A DNA stretch of 64,000 nucleotides from Bombyx mori (GCF_030269925.1 NC_085110.1:9858001-9922000), one strand, 5' to 3'. Shown: positions 37,601 to 46,749, numbered from the stretch's first letter. Program-made: numbers and translations. The notes: a model not told the origin generated them from the sequence alone.

Positions 37601-40600
37601 TAGTAGCCGATTCTCAACCCTGACCGATATGCATGCTAAGATTCACTAAAATCGGTCGAGCCGTTTCGGAGGAGTATGGCAACGAAAACTGTGACACGAG
37701 AATTTTATATATTAGATAGATTTGTATTGATTAGGTTATAATGTATATTAATGTAAACTTCTCCAGGGCAGCGATAGTTTGTTTAAAAACAACATTAATA
37801 AAGCTGTGGACTACGTGGCGCGCGGGCTGACGGCGTCGCTGGACGCGTACTCACTGGCGGTGTCGGGCGCGGCGCTCGCTGCGGCGCGACATCAACACGC
37901 CACGCTCGCGCTACAGATCATGGACAAATACACCAACACTACTGGTCTGTACCACTCTATAAGTTAATCATTAAGGTGTGAAAGGAGATAAACGTTTTTA
38001 CTTAGAAACAAGAGGTACAAAGTCAAGTAAAAATTATACTACGCCATTTCACATCGACTACATACGGCGATTATTTAAATAGTCCGACTTCCTATAACGA
38101 CAGCATTTTCCGCAAAAATGTTCCGCATTAGTTTCTTACAAAAAAATCGCAATATTATCTAAATATCGTTTGGTTTCAGGCGGCTCGCTGTACTGGAGTC
38201 GTGGGGTGTCAGGGTCTGAATGGCGCAACCCCTGGCTGCGATACAATAGCTTGGCGCTGACGACAGCCGCGTGGGGTCTCCGCTGTATGCTAGCTGCACG
38301 ACTACTGGACGAATCCATACCGGTCGTCAACTACCTACTGCAGTATTCCCCAAGCGATCCTGATCCTGACGTTGTATGTATAAACACGATAAATCAAAAC
38401 AGATTTTAAACTTTTTATCGAATTGCCAATTTATATAATAATAATCCGAATTATTTGTTAAGGTGGACGCTTTAGCTCAGTTTGCTGAAACAATACGATC
38501 ATCTTCGAAACTGCGGATCTCAGTAAATGTGACGGGTTCAGAAGAGACCAGACAGTTCCAGATTGGTGAAAATAACGCGCTCATCATACAGACACAATCG
38601 GTATTTTCATATTTTTTAATTATTTTTTTCTATTTACTGAATATTATTTTGATTTCAAATAGCTTCGATTTGTTAGTGGAAGACTCCAAATAATTTCTGA
38701 AGACCATATGAACATATCCTTTTGTCTACACCAAATACCTGAATACCAACCACCTTATGACAATAGGTCGAATACTCAGGTACATTTGAATAAGGACACG
38801 CTCTTCAAACACGACTGTCTCATAAGGTTGATCGAATATAGATAGACATCTAACTAGTAGAGCTATATGTGGACGGCAAATAGTGGGAATTAGTGTTTGA
38901 AAAATTTACATAGGTTGAGATTTTACTATAAAAATGACTGATTCAGAACTTAAAAGATTGGCAAAAGAATCGTAGTTTAAAAAAATGAGCCATCGTGGGA
39001 AAACTGACAAATGTGAAACATTGATGTTATTTTGTACAAGTATGGATAGTTTAAGTAAAAGGATAGTGTACAGGAAATTCATGTGGCATAATAAAAAATA
39101 AAATATTATAATTAAGAATCAGTCGCTTGCGCATAGCTACTCGTCACCACACCGTACACACTACTACATATAGACTGTATAATATATTTACTATAATGTA
39201 GCACAACGACGCGTCGCCACAACATTTGTCGCCGCGCCAACAATCGTTTGTATGTGCTTCTATAGATGTTTCACATCAAAAGTTGTGCGTGTTACCGGTC
39301 ACTGTCCTCGTCGAACCCGTCGCTTGCGACGAAGGGCTCGACGAGCGAATTAACCCACAGACATAGCCCACTGAGTTTCTCGCCGGATCTTCTCAGTGAG
39401 GCGCGTTTCCGATCCGGTGGTAGATTCTGCGAGGCACTGCTCTTGCTAGGGCCAGTGTTAGCAGCACTCCGGTTTGAGCCCCTTGAGCTCACCTACACAT
39501 TAGGGTGAAGCCTCTCAAGGCTATCAGCATAGGTAGGGAAAAAAAAAAGCGCGTGTTACAGATCCGCGGCAGTAGTGCGGCGACAGCGAGCGCCAGTGCG
39601 GTGTCGGAAGGTCGTGGAGTCGCGGTGGTAGGACTGCGCGGCATCGGCGTGTCGCGGGCGACAGCTGCGTGGCCGCGCTACACGCTCGACCCGCGGCGTG
39701 ACATGCGCTCCACGCCGTACCGGCTCCAACTCTCCATCTGCTATGGGTACTTACACGATATTTATGACGCTGATACTACGTACGGTACAAGTCTATGTAA
39801 CGTATGATACCGAAGTAATAAAAAACCGAGACTACAGATTTTGCGCAACTTCCTTTAATCGTGTTAACTAGCGTGCAGTACGAAAACATTCACAACTGGG
39901 GTTTCGTGTTAGGATATAACAGTTTTTCCGAGAGTCTGTTTAATACTTGTTAAACTTGTTAGAGTATACCAGACATACTCAGCTCGTACATTAATGACTC
40001 TTGAAAATTTGGATCAGGTTCGTCGCTCAGAGTAACGACACAAAAAGCGGATTTGTGTTGATGACCGTACAACTTCCATCCGGATATTTAGCCGATATAA
40101 ACACAATTTCTGAACTAACGGTACGTTTATTTTCTCTTACAACGAAAATGCATTACGAAATTATACCTTGGTATATATGTATATATATTTTTTGTTGTAA
40201 CACTGTTGCAGTCAGCGTCACAAGTAGTGCGTGCACGTGTAACGGCGGGGGGTGCGCGGGTGGTGGGGTGGGTGCGAGCGACACGTGCGGAGACCTGCGC
40301 CACGCTGTCAGCACCGCGAGCTCTGCCCGTCGCACACCAGCGCCCCGCCTGGGTTACACTCACCGACCTCTATGACTCCAGTCAGTATCAGCGATACGAT
40401 TTATCCACCACATACACCCCGCTGGGATCCATAGGCGTGATAAAAGGGATCCTAGCGCTATCATTGACATTATCAGGCATCGTCTAAGAGCGTTTCATAA
40501 TATATTAAATTCATAATATTTAGTTTCCGATTGTGGTAGATTTAATGAATCATGCATGAATGTATACAGCAATAACAGGGTGGAACACCATGGTTCTTAA

Positions 40601-41571
40601 GGAAAGAGGATCTCCATGATGACCTGGAGCTTGACTCAATCAGTAAGTATACACAGTCAGGATTAATGCGCCACTTTGAGAAGGCGGCACGACAGGAAAA
40701 CCCTTTTGTTGTGGGCGCCGGAAATTACATACCCGACCCTGTGGACCGAATGGTAAGCAGTCGACGTCGCCAGACACGTCATAACGGATCCTCCCGATCC
40801 ATTAACGGTGCTTTTAGGTACCTCAAGCACCGGTCACCGTCCTCGCCGAACCCATCGCTTGCGACGAAGGGCTCGGCGAGTAAACTAGCCTATGCCACAC
40901 AACCCACTAAGTTTCTCGCTCGATCTTCTCAGTGGGACGCGTTTTCGATCTGGTGGTAGGTTCTGCGAAGCACTACTCTAGCTAGGGCCAGTGTTAGAAC
41001 CTGCGTTTTGAAACCCGAGAGCTCACCTTTTTTTTTATTGCTTAGATGTGTGGACGAGCTCACAGCCCACCTGGTGTTAAGTGGTTACTGGAGCACATCT
41101 ACAACGTAAATGCGCCACACACCTTGAGATATAAGTTCTAAGGTCTCAGTATAGTTACAACGGCTGCCCCACCCTTCAAACCGAAACGCATTCACCTAGA
41201 CGCTAGGCCAAAGCTGATATAGCCTCTCAAAAAAACAAAAACTTTTAATACTGTTAATACTGGAGTTACAGTATAATCCTTCAATCCCTATAATTGCTTA
41301 AAAAAATGTAGTACCTATATTACTAAAATGTTATGTGCGCGCAGGTCATCGCGCCCGTGTGTTCTACGAGGCGGTTCCGAGTTCGTCGTGTGACGTATGT
41401 AGCGCGTGGCCGTCGTGCAGCCGCGCGTGCGGTGCCGCCGCCTCGCAGCGAGCCGACCCGCCCCGCGACCCGCTCCGCAACCCCTCGCAACCAGACTCCG
41501 CGCTCCTGCTCGCGCCACAACTAGTTGCCATACTCGCTACTGCTCTGCTTACCATATTAATACATCTGTGA
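19685..41571 (+). CDS. CD109: CD109/alpha-2-macroglobulin-like (TEP superfamily) protein without thioester, GPI-type C-terminus
   Basis: Twenty-five coding exons join in frame to about 1448 residues: 19685-19746, 20089-20272, 21282-21460, 21934-22090, 22387-22523, 23712-24039, 24362-24538, 25129-25335, 25920-26081, 26324-26500, 27355-27471, 27549-27600, 30593-30746, 31053-31357, 31954-32114, 32643-32885, 33122-33261, 33582-33792, 37767-37944, 38180-38373, 38463-38600, 39562-39746, 40018-40120, 40212-40380, 41345-41571. Residues 1-20 are a signal peptide. Macroglobulin domains follow (VVGPQILRPFSSYSV; FIQTDKRIYQPGDTINFR), then a short proline-rich bait-like segment (RLPPPPSPRYYL). The thioester-domain helices (LALACVLLDYL; GSLYWSRG) are present, but the GCGEQ thioester box expected near residue 915 is replaced by an alanine/proline-rich stretch. 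A receptor-binding-type domain (QSNDTKSGFVLMTVQLPSGY) and a hydrophobic tail (APQLVAILATALLTILIHL) end the protein, which suggests a GPI-anchored surface protein. All introns are GT-AG except intron 18 (GC-AG). Specific symbol is tentative. Confidence 0.85.
19823..20069 (-). mobile_element. Bm1-type SINE, inverted
   Basis: The Bm1 body runs from the complement of the A-tail (TTTTTTTTATTGCTTTGATG) to CAAGAGGTCCTACCACCAG. It fills most of intron 1, ending about 20 bp before exon 2 of the CD109-like gene. Confidence 0.85.
20670..20765 (+). repeat. Bm1-related fragment
   Basis: A diverged piece (GGTGAGTACCACCGTCATCC, then TATTTCTGCTACTAAGCC) resembles the middle of Bm1. It lies in intron 2 of the CD109-like gene. 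Confidence 0.4.
24700..24825 (-). mobile_element. CGTCTGCCTAC-family repeat, inverted
   Basis: It starts with a T-run and TTATTGCCCTTGTAGGCACA, then CCCACCTGATGGTGAGTGGT and CAATGCCAGGGGCAGAGCCA. It lies in intron 7 of the CD109-like gene. Confidence 0.75.
27085..27305 (-). repeat. Old Bm1-type copy, inverted and diverged
   Basis: CCGCCTGGTGTTAAGTAATT and GCTTCACGGCAGAAATAGGC mark a Bm1 body with many substitutions. It lies in intron 10 of the CD109-like gene, about 50 bp before exon 11. Confidence 0.6.
27840..28070 (+). repeat. Old Bm1-related copy
   Basis: AGTAGATACCACCGTTTTGG and GACTTGGACCTCCTATCTCA recall the Bm1 body in direct orientation, heavily diverged. It lies in intron 12. Confidence 0.35.
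28207..29717 (-). mobile_element. 5'-truncated LINE with RNase H, 15-bp target duplication
   Basis: The insertion is flanked by the exact 15-bp repeat TAATATAATGTAGTT at 28192-28206 and 29718-29732. It has a T-run (poly(A) on the minus strand) at its left end, so it is a minus-strand non-LTR insertion truncated in the reverse transcriptase C-terminal part. It lies in intron 12 of the CD109-like gene. Confidence 0.88.
28459..29710 (-). pseudogene. LINE ORF2 C-terminus: RT end plus RNase H and zinc-knuckle-like tail
   Basis: The 5' part (29710 to about 29525) encodes the RT thumb region (SIYTAVVEPVILYAASAWAP). A frameshift near 29520 then moves the frame to 28459-29574. RNase H follows with FFTDGSRIEGKVGAAL, YQAELLAICVA, YSDSKAALQ and KAHAGLEGNERADHLAKEAA, which give the D-E-D-D active-site set. 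A cysteine/histidine cluster (CKQSPSCICEPSAIESVPH) lies near the C-terminus, as in I- and R1-related LINEs. The clade beyond RNase-H-bearing LINE is not resolved. The frameshift and 5' truncation make it inactive. Confidence 0.85.
30300..30535 (+). repeat. Two adjacent CGTCTGCCTAC-family copies
   Basis: 30300-30385 ends CTACAAGAGCAATAAAAAAA and 30425-30535 ends CTACAAGGGCAATAAAAAAA. Both are in direct orientation and 5' truncated, about 60 bp before exon 13 of the CD109-like gene. Confidence 0.7.
31430..31705 (-). repeat. tRNA-headed SINE-like repeat, inverted
   Basis: On the minus strand GTTGGTGGTGCAGTAGCTAA resembles a pol III A box and GTGGGTTCGATTCTCACATC a B box, followed by non-tRNA sequence. 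The predicted stem structure is poor, so this is a SINE head and not a tRNA gene. It lies in intron 14 of the CD109-like gene. Confidence 0.45.
31731..31907 (+). mobile_element. Short non-autonomous Helitron
   Basis: It starts TCTCTATTTATAAAAATGAA after an A and ends GCCGGGTCAGCTAG before a T. It shares the interior CTCGCTAAAACTCGAGAACG with the inverted copy at 33924-34202. It ends 46 bp before exon 15 of the CD109-like gene. Confidence 0.75.
32298..32540 (-). mobile_element. Bm1-type SINE, inverted
   Basis: The Bm1 body runs from TTTTTTTATTGCTTAGATGA through CGAAACGCATTATTGCTTCA to GACGTCCTACCACCAG. It lies in intron 15 of the CD109-like gene. Confidence 0.85.
33385..33500 (+). repeat. Jockey 3' UTR fragment
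   Basis: CACCTGTCCTGGTGAAACTG and GCCACCAGTAATTCCTGAAT match the last part of the Jockey 3' UTR at 59.5 kb, followed by an A-run. It lies in intron 17. Confidence 0.65.
33924..34202 (-). mobile_element. Short Helitron nested in the outer Helitron
   Basis: Read on the minus strand it starts TCTATAAAAATATATATAAA after A and ends TGCCGGGTCAGCTAG before T. The interior matches the direct copy at 31731-31907. Confidence 0.75.
34373..36044 (-). mobile_element. Helitron, tandem copy 1 (1672 bp)
   Basis: On the minus strand it runs from TCTAATATATAAAATTCTCG (right end) to TTGCCGGGTCAGCTAG (left end). As far as I can read it is identical to copy 2. It contains several near-repeats of an AGGGGTTGATCGTAGAGGGG motif (35403-35790) and no transposase, so it is non-autonomous. 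The 134-codon open frame inside it (34542-34946) has no family features. Confidence 0.85.
36045..37716 (-). mobile_element. Helitron, tandem copy 2 (1672 bp)
   Basis: Same length and apparently the same sequence as 34373-36044, offset exactly 1672. The junction on the minus strand reads GGGTCAGCTAG then TCTAATATAT, that is, the 3' CTAG of one copy directly followed by the 5' TC of the next with no host base between. Confidence 0.88.
39296..39550 (+). repeat. Jockey-3'UTR-like repeat inserted at a splice acceptor
   Basis: The insertion is flanked by GCGTGTTAC at 39287-39295 and 39551-39559, a 9-bp target duplication. It ends in an A-run. The right duplicate is immediately followed by AG and exon 22 of the CD109-like gene (39562). 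Confidence 0.8.
40830..41240 (+). repeat. Jockey-3'UTR-like repeat interrupted by an inverted Bm1
   Basis: The repeat begins CCGTCCTCGCCGAACCCATC, breaks at GAGCTCACCT, and resumes TCACCTAGACGCTAGGCC. Between them (41029-41191) is a truncated minus-strand Bm1; TCACCT at 41023-41028 and 41192-41197 is its target duplication. This lies in the last intron of the CD109-like gene. Confidence 0.75.
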
Positions 41572-42900
41572 TATCACCACTATACAGATTATATATAAAT
41601 TGTGATATGATAAAATTAAATAATAACGTAAGCCTTCCTTACAAATATTAAAGGTTAAGGACTACTAGTGCAAACTGTGCACACCTAGTTTCATCTGATG
41701 GTCTATGCAGCAATGAATCCTACTAACGATGATTTTAAAAACACTGGCATATCCGCATAGTGAACAGGGGAACTGTTTTCGAAAGCAAAACGATAACGTT
41801 GTCTCGATGTGTCGCAACAAATTATACTGATCCATTTGGCACATCACCATTTTGTGAACCGGCAATTTAAAGCAATCTCATATAATTTAACAAATACAGG
41901 GTGCGTGTTGAAAAATATATCAAATTGGTATTTTTTCTTGTATGAACATACTATAATAACAACCTGTGTGAAAATTATCTAATCCAAACTTCGATCATCA
42001 ATAGTTGTTGATCGAAGAATACAAACATTAGAACTAATGCACAATGGTGTGCCATTAAAGTACTTTCACACATCGCATTCCCAATCAACATTATGTTTTT
42101 TTAAGTACATGCTGTTTAATTTATTGTTTAATTTAAATGTATCTTGGATAAATAATTATTTATTCCCAAATGAATGTATACAGAAAGCAATACAGTTTAC
42201 ACCGTAAAGGTGCTTCAAAGACTGTCCCACAGACTTAAATAACTCGAGTAGCAAATGGAGATTAAAACTAGATTTTATTTTGTTTATCTCACATTACTAA
42301 TTTAATAAGAATGGCCTATTTTATGCTAAGGAGGGAGTGTTTATATTATAAATAACAAAATAAAAAACTTAAAATGAAACTTTTCCATTTCATGGGCTGT
42401 AAGACAACGGTTCCCGATGCCACAAACGGTATTCATATTTTATACTCCAATGCGGACGCCAGTCGCTAGTGTCAGCTGATTTTAAATGTGTTACATTTTA
42501 TGCAGAACTGCTCAGGAACCGTTACTTACATTGTACCGTCATTACCTTATCACCTGTTACATTAAACTAGGCACTATCTTACAAACTAACGACGAAGGAA
42601 TATGAAATATATTTATTGTACCACTTGTTGTTCTGATATTGGTACTATAAACTATTGAATGCTACTGATTGAGTAGACTAAGTCAGCACTGGCACGAATC
42701 CATCGTGCTATACAATAGAATTTGGACTTCGACCTCATGACGCTGTCTTTGCGTTTAATTATTTGTTCCTCTCATGAGTATAACTAAATAATACCCAATT
42801 GGAAAATTAGATATAGGTAACTATTGAAGAATACAATACATGATTATAATGTATTTTATACCACAATACTTTGTTAGATACTCGCTAATAGGTATTGGTG
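41572..42900. other. CD109-like 3' flank
   Basis: AT-rich DNA with no supported gene. No canonical AATAAA is close to the stop at 41571, so the 3' end is not located. Confidence 0.35.
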
Positions 42901-42926
42901 CCTCGCATTTCACTGTTCTACTAGAG

Positions 42927-43183
42927 CAATGGTTCCCAAACTTATTTTGTCTACTGCCCACTTTGAGAATAAATTATTTTTTAGCGCCCCCATTTTTTCT
43001 ACCTACTTTAAAAACCACTATAACGAGAGCTCAGTCGGTGTCTAAGAGTCCTCCTAGATGAAATTACAAATCACCTCCCAACCCTCTACACAACGCCCCC
43101 TTTTTTTTCTGGGTCTATTACCGCCCCCCATTAAGCCTGCAGCGCCCACAAGGGGGCGTTATCGCCCACTTTGGGAAAGGCTG
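42927..43183. mobile_element. hAT-type MITE
   Basis: A 257-bp element with imperfect terminal inverted repeats (CAATGGTTCCCAAAC and the complement of CTTTGGGAAAGGCTG) is flanked by the exact 8-bp duplication TACTAGAG at 42919-42926 and 43184-43191, as expected for hAT. It has no coding capacity. Confidence 0.85.
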
Positions 43184-43416
43184 TACTAGAGGAATGAAGT
43201 CATTTATGAAGTCTGTTTCATTCCGCCTATAGGAGTTTGCCTGCCTATGACGACTTTCTCAATCTCAGATTTAAGACAATTTTTTGTTAAATACTATTTT
43301 CTAATATATTTTTTCCATATACAATATTAATAAATAAATTTAATATTATTAAATGCAATAATACAGCGCAATATGTTATATAACTATTATGTTTAACTCT
43401 ATATGTTATTTATTTC

Positions 43417-45625
43417 TTAAATTTCCATTTTCCTAATCATCCAATGAAAGAAACCAAGTATCGAAAATGACATCGTCAGCGGCACTGCAGAGGCCTTGAT
43501 CCACGCCCACAAACTGTGAATATAAAAAAATGCGTTAGTTACTACTCTTCTTTTCTGCACCTTATGCCAGTAGGTGGGGTCGGCACAGCTGATTTTTCTC
43601 TTCCATTCTCTTCTATCAGCGGTCAGCTCAACACTCACTCCTCTCACTCTCATATCGTCATTCACACACTCCATCCATGTCTTCTTCGGTCGACCTCTTG
43701 CCCCTCTACCTTGCACTACCATTTCCATACTTCTCCTAGTCACATGCATCTTCTCTCTACGTGTCACATGTCCATACCACGCTAACCGTCCACTCTTTAA
43801 TTTGTTGATTACCGGGGCTACTTTCACACTTCCTCTGATATACTCGTTACTAATAAAACTTTTAATTATTTTAAAGTTAAATTTAGAATTTTATTACAAA
43901 AACAACAAAAAATACAGTTTTTTTTTTTTTGTAAACCGATTATATATAAAATTTTACAATCAACAGCATGTAATGTTTTTGCATTTCTCAGTCAACAATG
44001 TAAACTCACTCGTATGGATCGTCGGAGATATAGTAAGGTTGCGGTGTCGGCAGCAGACCACAGTCTGAAATATATACATGCTCCAACGGTCGATCCTCAA
44101 CATCGGTTGGCGTGTGCTCCAACAGATGCACCACTTTCTGACCTTCTACGACCTGTGATAAGAAACTTGTTACGGTTATCATACCCCATCAACCCATCAA
44201 AATGTAGGTTGACTTACTTTCCCAATTACAGTGTGCAGTTGATCTAACCAAGGCGCACCAGTGGTGGTTATCAAAAACTGACAGCCATTTGTGTTTTTAC
44301 CTGTGATAGAAGAAGTATTAAGCAGAGTAAGTATCAATTAATATAGGTACCTACATAGAAATATTAAACTAGTTAATTCATAAATAATAAATAAATAAAA
44401 ATAAATAAATTATCTTCCTCGTTGAACTCGTCGATTACGACGAAGAGTTCGACGAGCGAACTAACCCACATACACAGTCCACTGAGCTTCTCGCCGCAAC
44501 TTCTCAGTGGGTCGCGATTCCTATCCGGTGGTAGATTCTGCGAAGCATTGCTCTTGCTAGGGCTAATGTTAGCAAATGCTCTCAGGTTGATACCGTGATC
44601 CCGCTCATCTACCCATCCGGGCGTAGCTGGAATAGCCTCTTAAACTACCAACGAATAGGTAAGAAAAAAATATAACATTAATGTGACTTGAATTGAAGTC
44701 ACTTACCTTTATTGGCCATTGACACAAATCCTCCTGTACTATGCTGGGTTTCCAGATTTTCATCGTCAAATGTATCTCCATAAATACTAATGCTACCACT
44801 ACCGTCATCGGAGACGACGTCACCGCCTGTAGATGTTGCATAACAATTTTATTATGTAAAAGCTACGTTATAATGTTCATCTTGTAGTAGTCCCTATGGG
44901 TTCACCGACGCAGGATGTTAATTTAAAATCCTGCCGAAATAGATCTAAATTCCTTACGGGAACTATTTTGTATTTACATTCTTTATACGCCGCTGGAGAT
45001 AACGGCTTGTCTATGTTCCTTGCATTCATGATATCAATGGACTACGGTAACCACATATTTTCAGATAAGCCTTACGCTCCTCTGCGTTCTAACGCAACTA
45101 GAAATAGTAATACTCAAAGAATTTTTACCCTTCAGTGACTTGTTTTTTTTTTTCTTCTAAAATTTACAAGTGCTTTTTTTTTTAAATTGTGAAAATTATG
45201 TAAAAAAAAAATAGATTTAGGCTTCAAATTCAGTAGCCAATTTACAAGAGAATCGTCATTACCTTGGACCATAAACCTTTTGATGATACGATTAAACCGA
45301 GTTCCTTTATACGATTTCCCATTTATGCCTTTAGTAGCGAGAACTTTGAAATTATTCACCGCTTTTGGAGCTAAATCTCCGAACAGTCCAATAACAAGTC
45401 TTCCCAGGTCCTTGTCTTCATTCTTAACATCTAAGTACACTTGATCAGTAACACGAAATTGTCGTCCCTAAATATAAAACTCAAAGTTAAATTACACATT
45501 GTTATAATAAAATATATTAAATTTTCTGACATTTCAAAATTAGAGTTTCAGAAAATACATACGTCTACAAGATTTAAAAGTAAAGAAAAGTATATCACTG
45601 TATAAAGAACTTGTAGAAACTTCAT
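43417..45625 (-). CDS. ninaA: ninaA-type membrane-anchored cyclophilin (peptidyl-prolyl isomerase)
   Basis: Six exons on the minus strand join to 236 residues: 45563-45625, 45263-45467, 44707-44826, 44218-44300, 44010-44152, 43417-43513; all GT-AG with matching phases. Exon 1 encodes a signal peptide ([20 protein letters not shown]). The cyclophilin fold follows: [39 protein letters not shown] (with the catalytic-type RF...Q), [32 protein letters not shown] and [12 protein letters not shown]. The final exon gives [20 protein letters not shown], a C-terminal membrane anchor with a short basic tail. Signal peptide, luminal cyclophilin and single C-terminal anchor at this length are the architecture of Drosophila NinaA, an ER chaperone required for rhodopsin export. 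Cyclophilin assignment is firm; orthology is inferred. Introns hold a LINE tail and a Jockey-3'UTR-like repeat. Confidence 0.92.
43540..43847 (-). pseudogene. LINE reverse-transcriptase C-terminal tail fragment
   Basis: The minus-strand frame reads [20 protein letters not shown] and [20 protein letters not shown], the typical tail of RTE/CR1-like endonuclease-RT proteins. It sits in the last intron of the ninaA-like gene, in the same orientation as that gene. Confidence 0.7.
44411..44670 (+). repeat. Jockey-3'UTR-like repeat
   Basis: It runs from CTTCCTCGTTGAACTCGTCG to GAATAGGTAAGAAAAAAATA with the CGGTGGTAGATTCTGCGAAG core. It lies in intron 3 of the ninaA-like gene, opposite to its transcription. 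Confidence 0.75.
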
Positions 45626-45912
45626 ATTAAAAACTCTACTAAAATTGAGTGTACATTTAGTTTCTAACTGACTTTGTTAAAGCGGGCAATGTAATTTAAT
45701 TAATAAATACGTCTATGTGGACGAAGGAAGCCATACAGAGCTGTATAAGGTTACAAAGTACGTTACAAGGTAGACAGCGTCATTGTACTTTTTTGGTAAA
45801 GATAAACAAATAGCTCACGTGGCCCGTTTTATAACAATTACTGCGGTCCACAATTATCACTACAAGTTTCATTCAATTATTCTTACCAACTACCACGACG
45901 CATAACGGCCTG

Positions 45913-46083
45913 TGTGCTTAGTGCGAGTTCTTTAACGTTCTCGATAGCGTCAAAGTTAACCCAATTTTGTATGCAGTTCGAACAGCGCCCCTAGCGGCAA
46001 ACGTCGGCAAACGATCCCACTCCATACAAATATGAGCTAACTTTTACGCTAACGAGAACGTTAAAAAACTCGCACTAAGCACA
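45913..46083. mobile_element. MITE with about 30-bp terminal inverted repeats
   Basis: The left end TGTGCTTAGTGCGAGTTCTT and the right end AAAACTCGCACTAAGCACA are complementary over about 31 bp (one mismatched block), with further pairing inside (AGCGTCAAAGTTA / TAACTTTTACGCT). The 171-bp unit could fold into one hairpin. CTG flanks both ends, but the target duplication is not clear. Confidence 0.75.
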
Positions 46084-46323
46084 CTGAACGCATCAACCAT
46101 CAAGAATGCTTGTCGTTGTTCCTTCATCGTGAATGTATTTAGAAAACACAATGCTGTTTAATCGTCCAGCTATATTCGACACCCATTTTTTCTAATTCTA
46201 CTTTATTTTTATAGTTCCATAGTTAAACGTTTAGGACATGCGCACAGACGGACAATAGATACTATTATGCGATACCAATTAGCTATCCTCCTTCTCCTTC
46301 AGTCGACCACTCATTGCTGAGCA

Positions 46324-46520
46324 TCATGATGCGCCCGCATGTAACCTTTTTTGGTAATTTGTAGCCACTTGTTGGTCAGTGGCACAGTGAAGTACTTGGC
46401 TCAGTCTTATGTCCAGCCACTCGGACACTTGGTCACTCCATCTTTTTCGGCTCCGACCTCTGGATCGTCTTCCATCCACTTTACCCGTCACTATGAGTCT
46501 CTCCAAACCCTCTGACAACC
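46324..46520 (-). pseudogene. LINE RT C-terminal tail fragment
   Basis: The frame includes GKVDGRRSRGRSRKRWSDQV and SEWLDIRLSQVLHCATDQQ, typical of the extreme end of LINE ORF2. No other part of the element is adjacent, so it is a short 5'-truncated piece. Confidence 0.55.
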
Positions 46521-46536
46521 TGGAGAGACTCACCAA

Positions 46537-46749
46537 TCTATACTAATATTATAAAGAGGAAAGATTTGTTTGTTTGTTTGTTTCGAATAGGCTCCGAAAC
46601 TACTGGACCGATTTGAAAAATTCTTTTTCCATTAGAAGCCGACATTGTCCCTGATGAACATAGGCTACTTTTTTTATTTTTTTTATTTTTTTTTTTTTGT
46701 TTCATGTGTGTTTTAATGTTTCCGAAGCGAAGCGAGGGCGGGTCGCTAG
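46537..46749 (+). mobile_element. Short non-autonomous Helitron
   Basis: It starts TCTATACTAATATTATAAAG after an A and ends GGCGGGTCGCTAG before a T; the 5' end carries (GTTT)n. This is the common lepidopteran Helitron start. Confidence 0.75.

Larger units (their letters stand above)
33872..37720 (-). mobile_element. Outer Helitron, interrupted by three further Helitron copies
   Basis: On the minus strand its 3' end reads GGGCGAGTATGGCTAG (33872-33887, followed by T). Its 5' end TCTA lies at 37717-37720, while the adjoining TACTAATATATAAATCTACA is found at 34353-34372. The two parts are separated by the tandem pair at 34373-37716; a third Helitron is inserted at 33924-34202. Joined across the insertions the start has the common lepidopteran Helitron form TCTATACTAATATATAAA. 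It occupies nearly all of intron 18 of the CD109-like gene. Confidence 0.7.

Noticed and set aside
34373..37716. Tandem repeat as 3' tails of RTE-type LINEs
   Set aside because: The termini obey the Helitron rule (TC...CTAG between A and T) at all borders, and no poly(A) or microsatellite tail or target duplication is present.
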